Source of the DNA: JBFAPK01 sp040676675
GTDB lineage: Bacteria > Actinomycetota > Actinomycetes > Mycobacteriales > Micromonosporaceae
NCBI RefSeq assembly: GCF_040676675.1
Contig: NZ_JBFAPK010000068.1
Coordinates: forward strand, 1 to 20,249
Length of the DNA: 20,249 bases
Direction: 5' to 3'
Position 1 is the first letter of the stretch. Every line of letters begins with the position of its first letter. Below the pieces are notes generated by a model. It made no database searches. It was not told where the DNA came from and saw nothing but the letters and a program-made list of their open reading frames with translations. Positions 14,401-20,249 of this stretch are shown here, piece after piece. The translations under genes and the position numbers were made by a program.

Positions 14401-14956
14401 CGTGCTCGGCAACGCCGCCGACACCACCATCGCGGCCCTCTCCGAGGAGGGGGCGGTACCGGACGGGCAGGTCGTCACCCTCGCGGGGATCCTCTCCGGC
14501 GTGCAGCGCCGGATCACCAAGCAGGGCCGGGCCTGGGCGTCGGCCACGCTGGAGGACCTGGCCGGTGGGGTGGAGACGCTCTTTTTCCCGAACACCTACG
14601 AGGTGATCGGGCAGTACATCGCCGAGGACGCGATCGTGGTGGTGAAGGGACGGGTCGACCGCCGCGACGACACCCCCCGCATCATGGCGATGGACATGCA
14701 GCTGCCCGATATCAGCCAGAGCAGCAACGGCGGCAAGCCGGTCACCCTCACCATCCCGGTGACCCGGTGCACGCCGCCGCTGGTGGAGCGCCTCAAGGAG
14801 GTGCTGACGCTGCACCCCGGCGACGCGGAGGTGCACGTCAAGCTGCTCAACGGCAGCCGGACCACGCTGCTGCGGGTCGGCCCGCACCGGGTCCAGCCCA
14901 CCACCGCGCTGATGGCCGACCTGAAGAGCGTGCTCGGGCCGGCCAACGTCAGCTGA
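11423..14956 (+). CDS. dnaE: DNA polymerase III alpha subunit (replicative DnaE1)
   Basis: The main chromosomal replicase; its 1177-residue length is normal for actinobacterial DnaE1. The PHP domain (about 5-290) keeps all nine metal ligands expected for a working 3'-5' proofreading exonuclease: H9, H11, D18, H43, E68, H102, C153, D221 and H223. The polymerase active site has PDVDIDFD with D418 and D420, plus D580 in LLKMDFLGLRNLT. Fingers, the tandem helix-hairpin-helix (GLAAIRNVGANV region) and a C-terminal OB domain (about 1010-1080) follow; a short tail ends GPANVS. The ATG at 11423 gives the family start MADSFAHLHVHTEYSMLDGA, with AGGGG (11408-11412) 10 bases upstream. It is cytoplasmic, works with the beta clamp and the tau complex, and is a single gene ended by a hairpin. 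Confidence 0.97.
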   Translation: MADSFAHLHVHTEYSMLDGAARLKDLFAEASRLGMPAVAITDHGNMHGAYDFYKQATAAGITPILGVEAYVAPESRFHKQRVRWGEPHQKSDDVSGNGAITHMTMWARNRDGLHNLFALNSRASMEGHYIKWPRMDMELISEYAEGIMATTGCPSGAVQTRLRLGQFDEALKVAGQYQDIFGKENYFLELMEHGLEIERRVRDGLLEIGRKLGIPPVVTNDSHYTVESQAEAHEILLCVQTASNISDPNRFRLEGGGYFIKSADQMRAVDSSEVWLEGCRNTLLIAERVDTTGMFTYRNLMPRFPVPEGETEESWFRKETFAGLARRYPDGIPETHVKQAEYELGIIIQMGFPSYFLVVADFIQWAKSQGIAVGPGRGSAAGSLVAYALGITDLDPIPHGLIFERFLNPERVSMPDVDIDFDERRRGEVIKYVTEKWGADKVAQIATFGTIKAKAAIKDSARVLGYPYAVGDKITKAMPPAVMGKDIPLSGIFDSNHPRYAEAGEIRGLYESDPDVRKVIDTARGIEGLIRQTGVHAAGVIMSAEPIIEHIPLMRRDADGAIITQFDYPTCETLGLLKMDFLGLRNLTIIDDAVKNVEANHGFKLDLLALPLDDKPAYELLARGDTLGVFQLDGGPMRSLLRLMKPDNFEDISAVLALYRPGPMGANSHTNYALRKNGQQEIVPIHPELAEPLEEILGPTYGLIVYQEQVQRAAQKLAGYSLGQADLLRRAMGKKKKEVLDKEFVPFRDGMRKNGYSDEAIQTLWDILVPFADYAFNKAHTAGYGLVSYWTAYLKANYPAEYMAALLTSVGDDKDKMALYLSECRRMGISVLPPDVNTSAGPFTPVGSDIRFGLAAIRNVGANVVASIMRCRQEKGDYTDFYDFLSKVDAVVCNKKTIESLIKAGAFDSLGHTRKGLLAVHAEAIDAYAGVKRNEAAGQYDLFGAGFGDDAPSSTVVMPAIGTAEWDKRDLLAFEREMLGLYVSDHPLFGLEHVLGNAADTTIAALSEEGAVPDGQVVTLAGILSGVQRRITKQGRAWASATLEDLAGGVETLFFPNTYEVIGQYIAEDAIVVVKGRVDRRDDTPRIMAMDMQLPDISQSSNGGKPVTLTIPVTRCTPPLVERLKEVLTLHPGDAEVHVKLLNGSRTTLLRVGPHRVQPTTALMADLKSVLGPANVS

Positions 14957-14981
14957 GGTCACCCGGCCGGCCTTCGGCCCT

Positions 14982-15019
14982 GACCGTGCGTCCAGGTCGT
15001 CGTGCCTGGCCGCACGGTC
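14982..15019 (+). terminator. dnaE terminator hairpin
   Basis: A 15-position stem with one mismatch (arms 14982-14996 and 15005-15019, 8-base loop), 25 bases after the dnaE stop. No T run. Read from the other side it could also stop PBP transcripts crossing the relic region. Confidence 0.7.
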
Positions 15020-15027
15020 GACGATCA

Positions 15028-15216
15028 TGCCGGGCCGGTCGTCCGGCCGTCCGCGAGGTGGCGGCGCACCTGAACCTACCCGTAGGGACCGTCCGCGTCC
15101 TGCTCGGCGACCTGCTCGACCGAGAGCTTGTCCAGGTGCGGAACCCTCAGGCGACGACCGCCCCTTACGACGACAGCGTATTCGAGGCAGTGATCAATGG
15201 ACTACGAGCACTCTGA
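15028..15216 (+). pseudogene. 3' half of a DUF742 (CvnC-type) gene, 5' truncated
   Basis: The translation reads CRAGRPAVREVAAHLNLPVG, then TVRVLLGDLLDRELVQVRNP and ends DDSVFEAVINGLRAL with a TGA at 15216. This is the C-terminal winged-helix half of DUF742, the third protein of actinomycete conservons (sensor kinase, roadblock, DUF742, GTPase). Family members are about 110-140 residues, so the N-terminal half is missing. The frame upstream is open but runs through the dnaE terminator and is not DUF742-like, and no start codon with a ribosome site exists. The retained part keeps good third-position GC, so decay is recent or limited. It overlaps the start of the GTPase relic by 20 bases, the native conservon arrangement. 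Confidence 0.75.
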
Positions 15217-15330
15217 CGAGCAGGCCCTGCCAACCGCGATCAAGAGAACACCACGACGGTGGCCATGGACTTCGGCCGGATCACGATCAGCGACGAGCTG
15301 GTGCTTACCTGTTCGGCACCCCCGGCCCGA
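15197..15330 (+). pseudogene. Deleted, frameshifted MglA/CvnD-type small GTPase relic
   Basis: From the ATG at 15197 it reads MDYEHSDEQALPTAIK, the usual start of conservon GTPases just before the P-loop. The next bases continue in another frame (from 15244) as ENTTTVAMDFGRITISDELV, the family's switch/G3-proximal block. The intervening part, including the GxxxxGK[ST] P-loop (roughly 45 codons), is gone. One more base is missing at about 15305, after which a third frame gives YLFGTPGP (from 15306), matching the family's YLFGTPGQ G3 motif. Homology then stops and the sequence becomes the 3' end of the minus-strand PBP gene. No functional GTPase can be made. The 3' boundary is approximate. Confidence 0.75.
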
Positions 15331-17959
15331 CGGGCTGGTTCGGGCCTCCGGGCTGATTCGGGTTGTTCGGGCCGGGCTGCTGGACGCAGAACGGATCCAG
15401 GGCGGCGCACTGTCCCGGTGACGGTTGCTGCTGGACCGGCTCGACTCCGTTGCCGACGCTCTCGTCGCCCATCTGGACGACGTCCGGCAGCTTGACCTCC
15501 TCCTTGCCCTTTAGTGCGGCGTCCATGAACCGCTTCCAGATGTCGGCCGGCAGGCCGCTGCCGCCGATGTCGTCCCTGCCCTTGTCGAGGATCTCGGGCT
15601 TCTTCGGGTCCTTGCTGCCGACCCAGACCGCGGTGGCGATCTGCGGGGTGTAGCCGACCATCCACGCGTTGGAGTTGTGCTTGGTGTTGCCGTACTGCCA
15701 GGTACCGGTCTTGCCGGCGGCCTCCCGGCCGCTGGCCAGGTCGTGGTGGTTGATCCCCGGGATCTTCTTGAGCACGGCCGTCACCTGGTCGGCCACCGAC
15801 TTCTTGATCCGCCGCTGCGGCTTGAGCTGCTCGCCGCCCTTCTTCTCCCACTTGCCGGTGTCCTGGTTCTGCTTCTCGATCTTCACGACGAAGTGGGCCT
15901 TGTTGTACATGCCGCCGGCGGCCAGGGTGGCCAGGCCGTTCGCGTGGTCGAGGACCGTGATCGGGTACTGCCCGTAGCCGACCACGTGATAGAACGGGGC
16001 CGGCGCGACGTCCTCGCCCTTCTTCCTGGTGAGGTCGATCGCCTCCGGGTCGCCCTTGGCCGGCACGGTCCACATGGTGTTGACCCCGGCGGCCTTGGCG
16101 ATGTCCACGACCTTGGCCGGGCCGATCTTTTCGGTCACGTGGTAGAAGGGCACGTTGTACGACTGCTCCGTGGCGTACCGCAGGGTGCACCACGAACCAC
16201 AGGTGCGCGACACGTCCCGGCCCGCGTTCGTGATCTCGTCCGCGAAGCCCTCGGGCTTGAAGTTCCGGGCGTCCCAGTGCGACTCCACCGAAACGTCCGA
16301 GTCGATCGCGGCGGTCAGCGTGTAGACCTTGAACGACGAGCCCGGCGGGTGCCCGCCGGTGAGCCGGCCGCCGATCGTGTTCACGCCCGCGTAGTCGATG
16401 TCCGCGCCGCTGTCGCCGCCGTAGTAGGCGAGCACCTGGCCGGTCTTCGGGTCGATCGCGACGATCGCCGCCATCAGGTTCTTCGGCTGGTCGTACAGCA
16501 CTGAGCCCTTCTGGGCCTGCCGCGCCGCCGCCTCCGCCGCCGCCTGCATCTTCGGGTCGATGGTGGTGGTGATCTTGTAACCACCGTCGGCGAGCTGGGC
16601 CCAGCAGCTCCGCGGGTTGTCCCGCGCCCCGTCCACGCAGAGCCCCATCCGCTTCATCTCGTCGCGGACGTAGTTCACGACGTTGCCCTTCGGCGTGTTC
16701 ACGCCGATGGTGGCGTCCGTCTTGGGCGCGACGACCTGCGGGTACTGGGTCGGCCGCTCCGCCGGCTTCAGCCACTTCTTCTCGATCATGCCGTTCAGCA
16801 CGTAGTTCCAGCGGTCCTTCGCGGCCTCCGGGTGATAGGCCGGGTCGTACGCCCCGTCCGGCTGCCTGATCACCGCGGCCAGCACCGCGCTCTCGGCAAC
16901 GGTCAGCTTGCCGACGTCCTTGCCGAAGTACGCCCGCGCCGCCGCCTGGATGCCGTACGCGCCGCGGCCGAAGGGGATCACGTTCAGGTAGTGCTGCATG
17001 ATCGTCTGCTTGTCGTACTTGTCGGTCAGCTTGAGGGCGATGACCGCTTCCTTCGCCTTCCGCGCGTAGGAGTCCTGCTTCAGGTCCGGGTAGTAGTTGC
17101 GCGCGTACTGCTGGGTGATGGTCGAGGCGCCCTGCTTGTCGCCGCCTGTGAGGTTGTTCCAGGCGGCGCGGGCGATGCCCACGTAGTCGACCCCCGAGTG
17201 CTCGTAGTAGTTGCGGTCCTCCGCGGCCGCCACCGCATGCTGCACGTGGAGCGGGATCTGCTTCCCGGTGACGAACTCGCGGTTCCACTCGCCGAGCTTC
17301 GCCAACTCCGTCCTGCCGTCCCTGGCGTAGACCGTGGTCGACAGCGGCAGCGGATAGCTCTCGGGGAGCACGACGGTGGTCGAGTAGTAGGTGAAGCCGA
17401 CCACCCCGACGCCCGCGAGCATGACGAAGGCGGCGCAGGACGCGATGATCCAGTTGAGCCGCCGGCGGCGCCTCGCCTTCGCCCTGGCGTCCGGGCCGTC
17501 GGCCACCGCCGCGCGACCGCGCCGGCCCGGACCGGAGCCGCGTGGCCGGCCCGAACCGGAGCCGCTCGGTCCGTCCGGTCCGGAGCCGCCGGGGCCGGCC
17601 GGCGGGACCGGTGCCGCGACGCTGGCGCGGCCCACGGTACCCACCGAGGCGGTACCCACCGTCGCCCGACCGGCGCCGGCGCGGCCGACCCGAGCGGACC
17701 CGGACGCCGGCGGGCCGACCGGGGCCCGGCCGGCGCCCGCCGGACCGGGGCCCACCGGGGAAGCCTTGCCGACGGAGGCCCGCCCGCGGGAAGCCGCCCG
17801 GGGCGCGGCGGAGCCGTCGTCACCGCCCCGACCACCCCCGGACCCTCCTCCGGGCGCCGCCCGTCGGTACGAGTCGTCCGCCGCAGGCCCTGGATCACCC
17901 TGTGTGCCGGGTATCCGGGCCCGGCCACGCGGAGAACCGGGATCGCCGTACGAGTTCAT
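15305..17959 (-). CDS. Bifunctional class A penicillin-binding protein (GT51 + transpeptidase)
   Basis: It builds peptidoglycan outside the membrane: glycan polymerisation from lipid II plus peptide cross-linking. Of 884 residues, 1-165 are a cytoplasmic Gly/Ala/Pro/Arg-rich tail with recurring [RK]A-x-VG units, ending in RRRRR. A single membrane segment lies at 169-190. The GT51 domain has AAEDRNYYEHSG (catalytic E247), GASTITQQYARN (277-288), KAKEAVIALKL and HYLNVIPFGRGAYGIQ. The transpeptidase domain has SSFK (S541 nucleophile, K544), SYN (600-602) and KTGT (750-753). A Pro/Gly/Asn/Gln-rich C-terminus ends VGPGVPNR. The ATG at 17959 has only a weak AGGG site. It lies downstream of a two-component pair. 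The stop codon and last codons lie antisense to the GTPase relic, and no own terminator is visible. Confidence 0.95.
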   Translation of the reverse strand: MNSYGDPGSPRGRARIPGTQGDPGPAADDSYRRAAPGGGSGGGRGGDDGSAAPRAASRGRASVGKASPVGPGPAGAGRAPVGPPASGSARVGRAGAGRATVGTASVGTVGRASVAAPVPPAGPGGSGPDGPSGSGSGRPRGSGPGRRGRAAVADGPDARAKARRRRRLNWIIASCAAFVMLAGVGVVGFTYYSTTVVLPESYPLPLSTTVYARDGRTELAKLGEWNREFVTGKQIPLHVQHAVAAAEDRNYYEHSGVDYVGIARAAWNNLTGGDKQGASTITQQYARNYYPDLKQDSYARKAKEAVIALKLTDKYDKQTIMQHYLNVIPFGRGAYGIQAAARAYFGKDVGKLTVAESAVLAAVIRQPDGAYDPAYHPEAAKDRWNYVLNGMIEKKWLKPAERPTQYPQVVAPKTDATIGVNTPKGNVVNYVRDEMKRMGLCVDGARDNPRSCWAQLADGGYKITTTIDPKMQAAAEAAARQAQKGSVLYDQPKNLMAAIVAIDPKTGQVLAYYGGDSGADIDYAGVNTIGGRLTGGHPPGSSFKVYTLTAAIDSDVSVESHWDARNFKPEGFADEITNAGRDVSRTCGSWCTLRYATEQSYNVPFYHVTEKIGPAKVVDIAKAAGVNTMWTVPAKGDPEAIDLTRKKGEDVAPAPFYHVVGYGQYPITVLDHANGLATLAAGGMYNKAHFVVKIEKQNQDTGKWEKKGGEQLKPQRRIKKSVADQVTAVLKKIPGINHHDLASGREAAGKTGTWQYGNTKHNSNAWMVGYTPQIATAVWVGSKDPKKPEILDKGRDDIGGSGLPADIWKRFMDAALKGKEEVKLPDVVQMGDESVGNGVEPVQQQPSPGQCAALDPFCVQQPGPNNPNQPGGPNQPVGPGVPNR

Positions 17960-18070
17960 TCGTCACACCCTGCCGGTCGCGGTGGGGCGGTCGAGCGCCC
18001 GCACCGGGTTGCCGTGAGCGACGCGGCCGCAGACCCGACCGGAGCACCGCCCGGGGTCGGCCGCATCAGG

Positions 18071-18156
18071 AGTTCCGCACCGGGACCGCTGGGAGGCCGT
18101 CGAGTTCCATCGCGAGTGATCCTTCTGCCAGCGTCCGGGCGGTCGGCTCGATGCTA
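18071..18156 (-). promoter_or_regulatory. Candidate promoter elements upstream of the PBP gene
   Basis: In the 268-bp gap between the response regulator and the PBP, the minus strand carries TAGCAT (18156-18151), a fair -10 hexamer. It also has two GGAACTC copies (GGAACT at 18108-18103 and 18076-18071) resembling the GGAAC -35 of ECF sigma promoters. Neither GGAAC copy has a clear CGTC-type -10 at the usual distance. Suggestive only; the leader to the ATG would be 110-190 bases. Confidence 0.25.
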
Positions 18157-18202
18157 GAAACCGCGCTGCCCCGGTTTCGTCCCCGTGACCGGGGAGCGTG
18201 CC

Positions 18203-18218
18203 TCCCCCGCGCGGGGGA
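18203..18218 (-). terminator. Palindromic hairpin after the response regulator gene
   Basis: TCCCCCGCGCGGGGGA is a perfect 16-base palindrome starting 10 bases past the response-regulator stop (18228). It can fold as a 6-bp stem with a GCGC loop. It likely ends the two-component operon and separates it from the PBP gene. Confidence 0.5.
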
Positions 18219-18227
18219 TCACGGCAG

Positions 18228-18908
18228 TCAGCCCTCGGGCTCGCCGCCCGGGCCGGCCAGTCCGTGCCGGTGGGCGTAGAGGGCGGCGTGCATCCGGTCC
18301 CGGAGGCCGAGCTTGGCCAGGATGCGGGACACGTGCGTCTTGACGGTCTCGTCGCCCACGTACAGTCGAGCGCCGATCTCCGCGTTGCTGTACCCGGCGG
18401 CGACCAGCAGCAGCACCTCCCGCTCGCGTGCGGTCAGCCGGTCGAGGCCCGGCGCGCGGTCCGGTTGCCGCGCCGCCGGTGCGAGGGCCGCGGCGAACCG
18501 GGACGCCAGCCGGCGGGTGACCGACGGGTCCACCACGGCGTCGCCGCGGGCGGCTACCCTGATCGCGCTGATCATCTCCTCCGGGGGCAGGCTCTTGAGC
18601 AGGAACCCGCTGGCGCCGGCGGCCAGTGCCCGGTGCACGTACTCGTCGGTGTCGTAGGTGGTGAGCATGAGGACGCGGGTGGCCGCCGGCCCGGACAGGA
18701 TCGCCTCGGCCGCGCCGAGCCCGTCGCGCTTGGGCATCCGTACGTCGAGTATGGCCACGTCCGGCAGCAACCGGGCGGTCTCGGTGACGGCGGCCCGCCC
18801 GTCGGCGACCTCGGCGACGCACTCGAAGTCGGGCTGGGTGTTCAGGATCGCCCGCAACCCGGAGCGGAACATCGCGTGGTCGTCGGCGAGCAGGATGCGC
18901 AGGGTCAC
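18228..18908 (-). CDS. NarL/LuxR-family response regulator
   Basis: The 226-residue cytoplasmic transcription factor has a receiver domain at 1-120: acidic pair D9/D10 in LLADDHAMFRSGL, phospho-acceptor D55 in VAILDVRMPKRDG, LTTYDTDEY and the conserved Lys in FLLKSLPP. The LuxR-type HTH is at about 150-212 (LTAREREVLLLVAAGYSNAE, then VKTHVSRILAKLGLRDR). The GTG at 18908 is chosen because the kinase stop overlaps it as GTGA and GGGGAGG lies 4 bases upstream, inside the kinase gene. This means translational coupling with the kinase. The targets are unknown; the class A PBP gene lies immediately downstream, so a cell-envelope role is possible but only inferred from position. Confidence 0.95.
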   Translation of the reverse strand: MTLRILLADDHAMFRSGLRAILNTQPDFECVAEVADGRAAVTETARLLPDVAILDVRMPKRDGLGAAEAILSGPAATRVLMLTTYDTDEYVHRALAAGASGFLLKSLPPEEMISAIRVAARGDAVVDPSVTRRLASRFAAALAPAARQPDRAPGLDRLTAREREVLLLVAAGYSNAEIGARLYVGDETVKTHVSRILAKLGLRDRMHAALYAHRHGLAGPGGEPEG

Positions 18909-20158
18909 GAAGCCTCCCCGGTGGACACGGTGACGGTGGTCTCCCAACACCGCCTCGCCTCGTCCGGGCCGTAGCTGACGCTGCCGTCGAACATCGCCGC
19001 CCTGGTACGGATACCGGCCAGTCCGCGGCCACCGCCGGCGGGCCAGGTGGCCGGCCGGTCCGGCCCGATCCGGTTGCGGGTGGTCAGCGTGACCCTGCCG
19101 TCGGCGTACCCGACCTCGATCTGCACCACGGTTCCGTCGCCGTGCCGCAACGCGTTGGTCAGCATCTCCTGCGCCACCCGGTACAGCGCGACGTCCAACG
19201 ACCCGGGCAGCGACGACGGCCGCCCACGTACGGTCAGCCGGACCGACGGGCCCGCCGGTCGCACGCCGGACACCAACTCGTCGAGGTTCGCCAGACCGGG
19301 CTGGCCGGCGCCGTCGGAGCTGCCGTGCAGCACGTCGAGCAGTTCACGCAGGTCGACCATTGCCGCACGGCTGGCCGCCTCCACCGCCGACAGCGAGCCG
19401 GCCGCCCGATCGGCGGTACCGCACGCGCACGCGGCCAGCCCGAGGCGGACCGCCCCGGCGTGCACCCCGATCGCGCTGACGTGGTGGGAGATCACGTCGT
19501 GCAGGTCGCGGGCGATGACGGTGCGCTCCCGGGCGACCGCCGCCTCGACCGCGGCCTGGGCGTCGCGCCGTTCGTTCTCCCGGCGGTGCCGGAGGTCGTC
19601 GAGGTACGCCCGCCGGCCCGCGGTGTAGCGGCCGACCAGCCAGGGCAGCACCGCGCTCTTGGCCATTCCGATCGCGAGCGGCAGCACGTGCGGATCTCCT
19701 GCCAACCACCGGCTGCCGGCCACGCCGGCCATCAGCGCGCCGAGCGACAGCACCGAGGGCCAGCGGCGCAACCAGGCCCCGGCACGGTACCCGGCGATGA
19801 GCGCTCCGACCTGGTTCTCCCCGATCGCCACCGGATGGCCGCCCGTACCGTGCAGGTTGACCGTGGCCCGGGTCGCCGCCGAGATGGCGATCCCGGCCAC
19901 CGCGTGGGCCAGCGCCACCCAGCCGGACAGCCGGCTCGGCAGTGCCAGGGCCGCGTCGACGACGACCAGCACGACGACGACCAGCCAGAACGGCGTCGGC
20001 AACGGCGGGCCCAGTACCAGCGTGGCGACGACGTCGACCGCCGCGCACACGAACGCGATCAGTATCGACTGTCGGGCCAACGCCCGCCCGACCCCGCGCT
20101 CATCGCCCGTCGGGGGTCCGCCGGCGATGGGACCGAGGAGTTTCCGCAGCCTGCGCAC
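18905..20158 (-). CDS. NarL-type sensor histidine kinase (HisKA_3)
   Basis: The 417-residue membrane kinase is partner of the regulator it overlaps. The first ~180 residues hold five or six hydrophobic segments (for example ILIAFVCAAVDVVATLVL and FWLVVVVLVVVDAALAL) with little extracytoplasmic sequence, so sensing is probably in the membrane. The HisKA_3 dimerisation domain has ERTVIARDLHDVISHHVSAI with phospho-acceptor H220. The HATPase domain has ALYRVAQEMLTNALRHGDG (N box) and GGGRGLAGIRTRAAMF (G box). The start is uncertain: GTG at 20158 is used, after a GGGGTGAG stretch. A TTG at 20080, just before the first membrane segment, or a GTG at 20227 are alternatives, and the frame is open to the window edge. 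Codon statistics beyond 20160 favour the other strand. Confidence 0.88.
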   Translation of the reverse strand: MRRLRKLLGPIAGGPPTGDERGVGRALARQSILIAFVCAAVDVVATLVLGPPLPTPFWLVVVVLVVVDAALALPSRLSGWVALAHAVAGIAISAATRATVNLHGTGGHPVAIGENQVGALIAGYRAGAWLRRWPSVLSLGALMAGVAGSRWLAGDPHVLPLAIGMAKSAVLPWLVGRYTAGRRAYLDDLRHRRENERRDAQAAVEAAVARERTVIARDLHDVISHHVSAIGVHAGAVRLGLAACACGTADRAAGSLSAVEAASRAAMVDLRELLDVLHGSSDGAGQPGLANLDELVSGVRPAGPSVRLTVRGRPSSLPGSLDVALYRVAQEMLTNALRHGDGTVVQIEVGYADGRVTLTTRNRIGPDRPATWPAGGGRGLAGIRTRAAMFDGSVSYGPDEARRCWETTVTVSTGEAS

Positions 20159-20249
20159 CCGCTCACCCCGGCCGCCCGGCGGGCCCTCGACGAGGCCGGC
20201 GACGAGCTGCCCGTCGCCTGGCTGCACCGGTCGATGCGGTACGGCGAGA

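Noticed and set aside
14986..15027. A GTG that could start an intact DUF742 gene
   Set aside because: It is inside the dnaE terminator stem, has no ribosome site, and would not supply the missing DUF742 N-terminal half.
11225..15028. A 1267-codon open frame on the minus strand across the whole dnaE gene
   Set aside because: It is the antisense of dnaE. The plus strand encodes an intact, fully recognisable DnaE, and the minus translation is low-complexity with no family features; high GC removes stop codons.
16832..18157. Long plus-strand frame opposite the PBP gene and its upstream region
   Set aside because: Antisense to a complete class A PBP; Arg/Gly-rich with no domain.

Overview
The window comes from a very GC-rich filamentous actinomycete, most likely of the Micromonosporaceae. 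Pointers are near-total G/C at third codon positions, GTG/TTG starts, a DUF397 + XRE/DUF5753 regulator pair, a Methyltransf_19 (DUF574) methyltransferase, a DnaE1-type replicase, and a relic of a DUF742/GTPase 'conservon'. The genus is inferred from gene style, not from a marker search. No rRNA, tRNA, CRISPR array, transposase or phage gene was seen.

Left part (1-6.0 kb): a secreted ricin-B-lectin protein cut by the window edge (minus strand) is divergent from a secreted GH99-like endo-mannosidase with a C-terminal discoidin domain. A royal-jelly-protein-family beta-propeller (minus) converges on the GH99 gene. Then come 6-phosphogluconate dehydrogenase (gnd), a strong 19-bp terminator and a DUF574 SAM-dependent methyltransferase. 

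Middle (6.0-11.2 kb): a regulatory and accessory stretch. A small unknown gene and a GGDEF diguanylate cyclase form a tightly coupled minus-strand pair. A 693-bp gene-free region follows, with a G-rich low-complexity tract, a 27-bp operator-like palindrome and a structured leader in front of a DUF397 gene. An XRE/DUF5753 regulator comes next. An NmrA-type NAD(P)-binding protein is divergent from a TetR regulator that carries an unusual Cys-rich tail. Two copies of a palindromic element sit exactly on the TAG stop codons of two unrelated genes (near 6.17 and 9.29 kb).

Right part (11.2-20.2 kb): housekeeping. dnaE (alpha subunit of DNA polymerase III, with all PHP proofreading ligands kept) ends in a good hairpin. 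After it lies a decayed conservon fragment: the 3' half of a DUF742 gene and an internally deleted, frameshifted MglA/CvnD-type GTPase. A class A penicillin-binding protein on the minus strand ends inside this relic. Upstream of the PBP, a NarL-type response regulator and its histidine kinase overlap by GTGA. The final ~90 bases have plus-strand codon statistics that compete with the kinase 5' end.

The points most worth a second look are the conservon relic and how it forms the PBP 3' end, the stop-codon-embedded palindromes, and the operator plus structured leader before the DUF397/XRE module.
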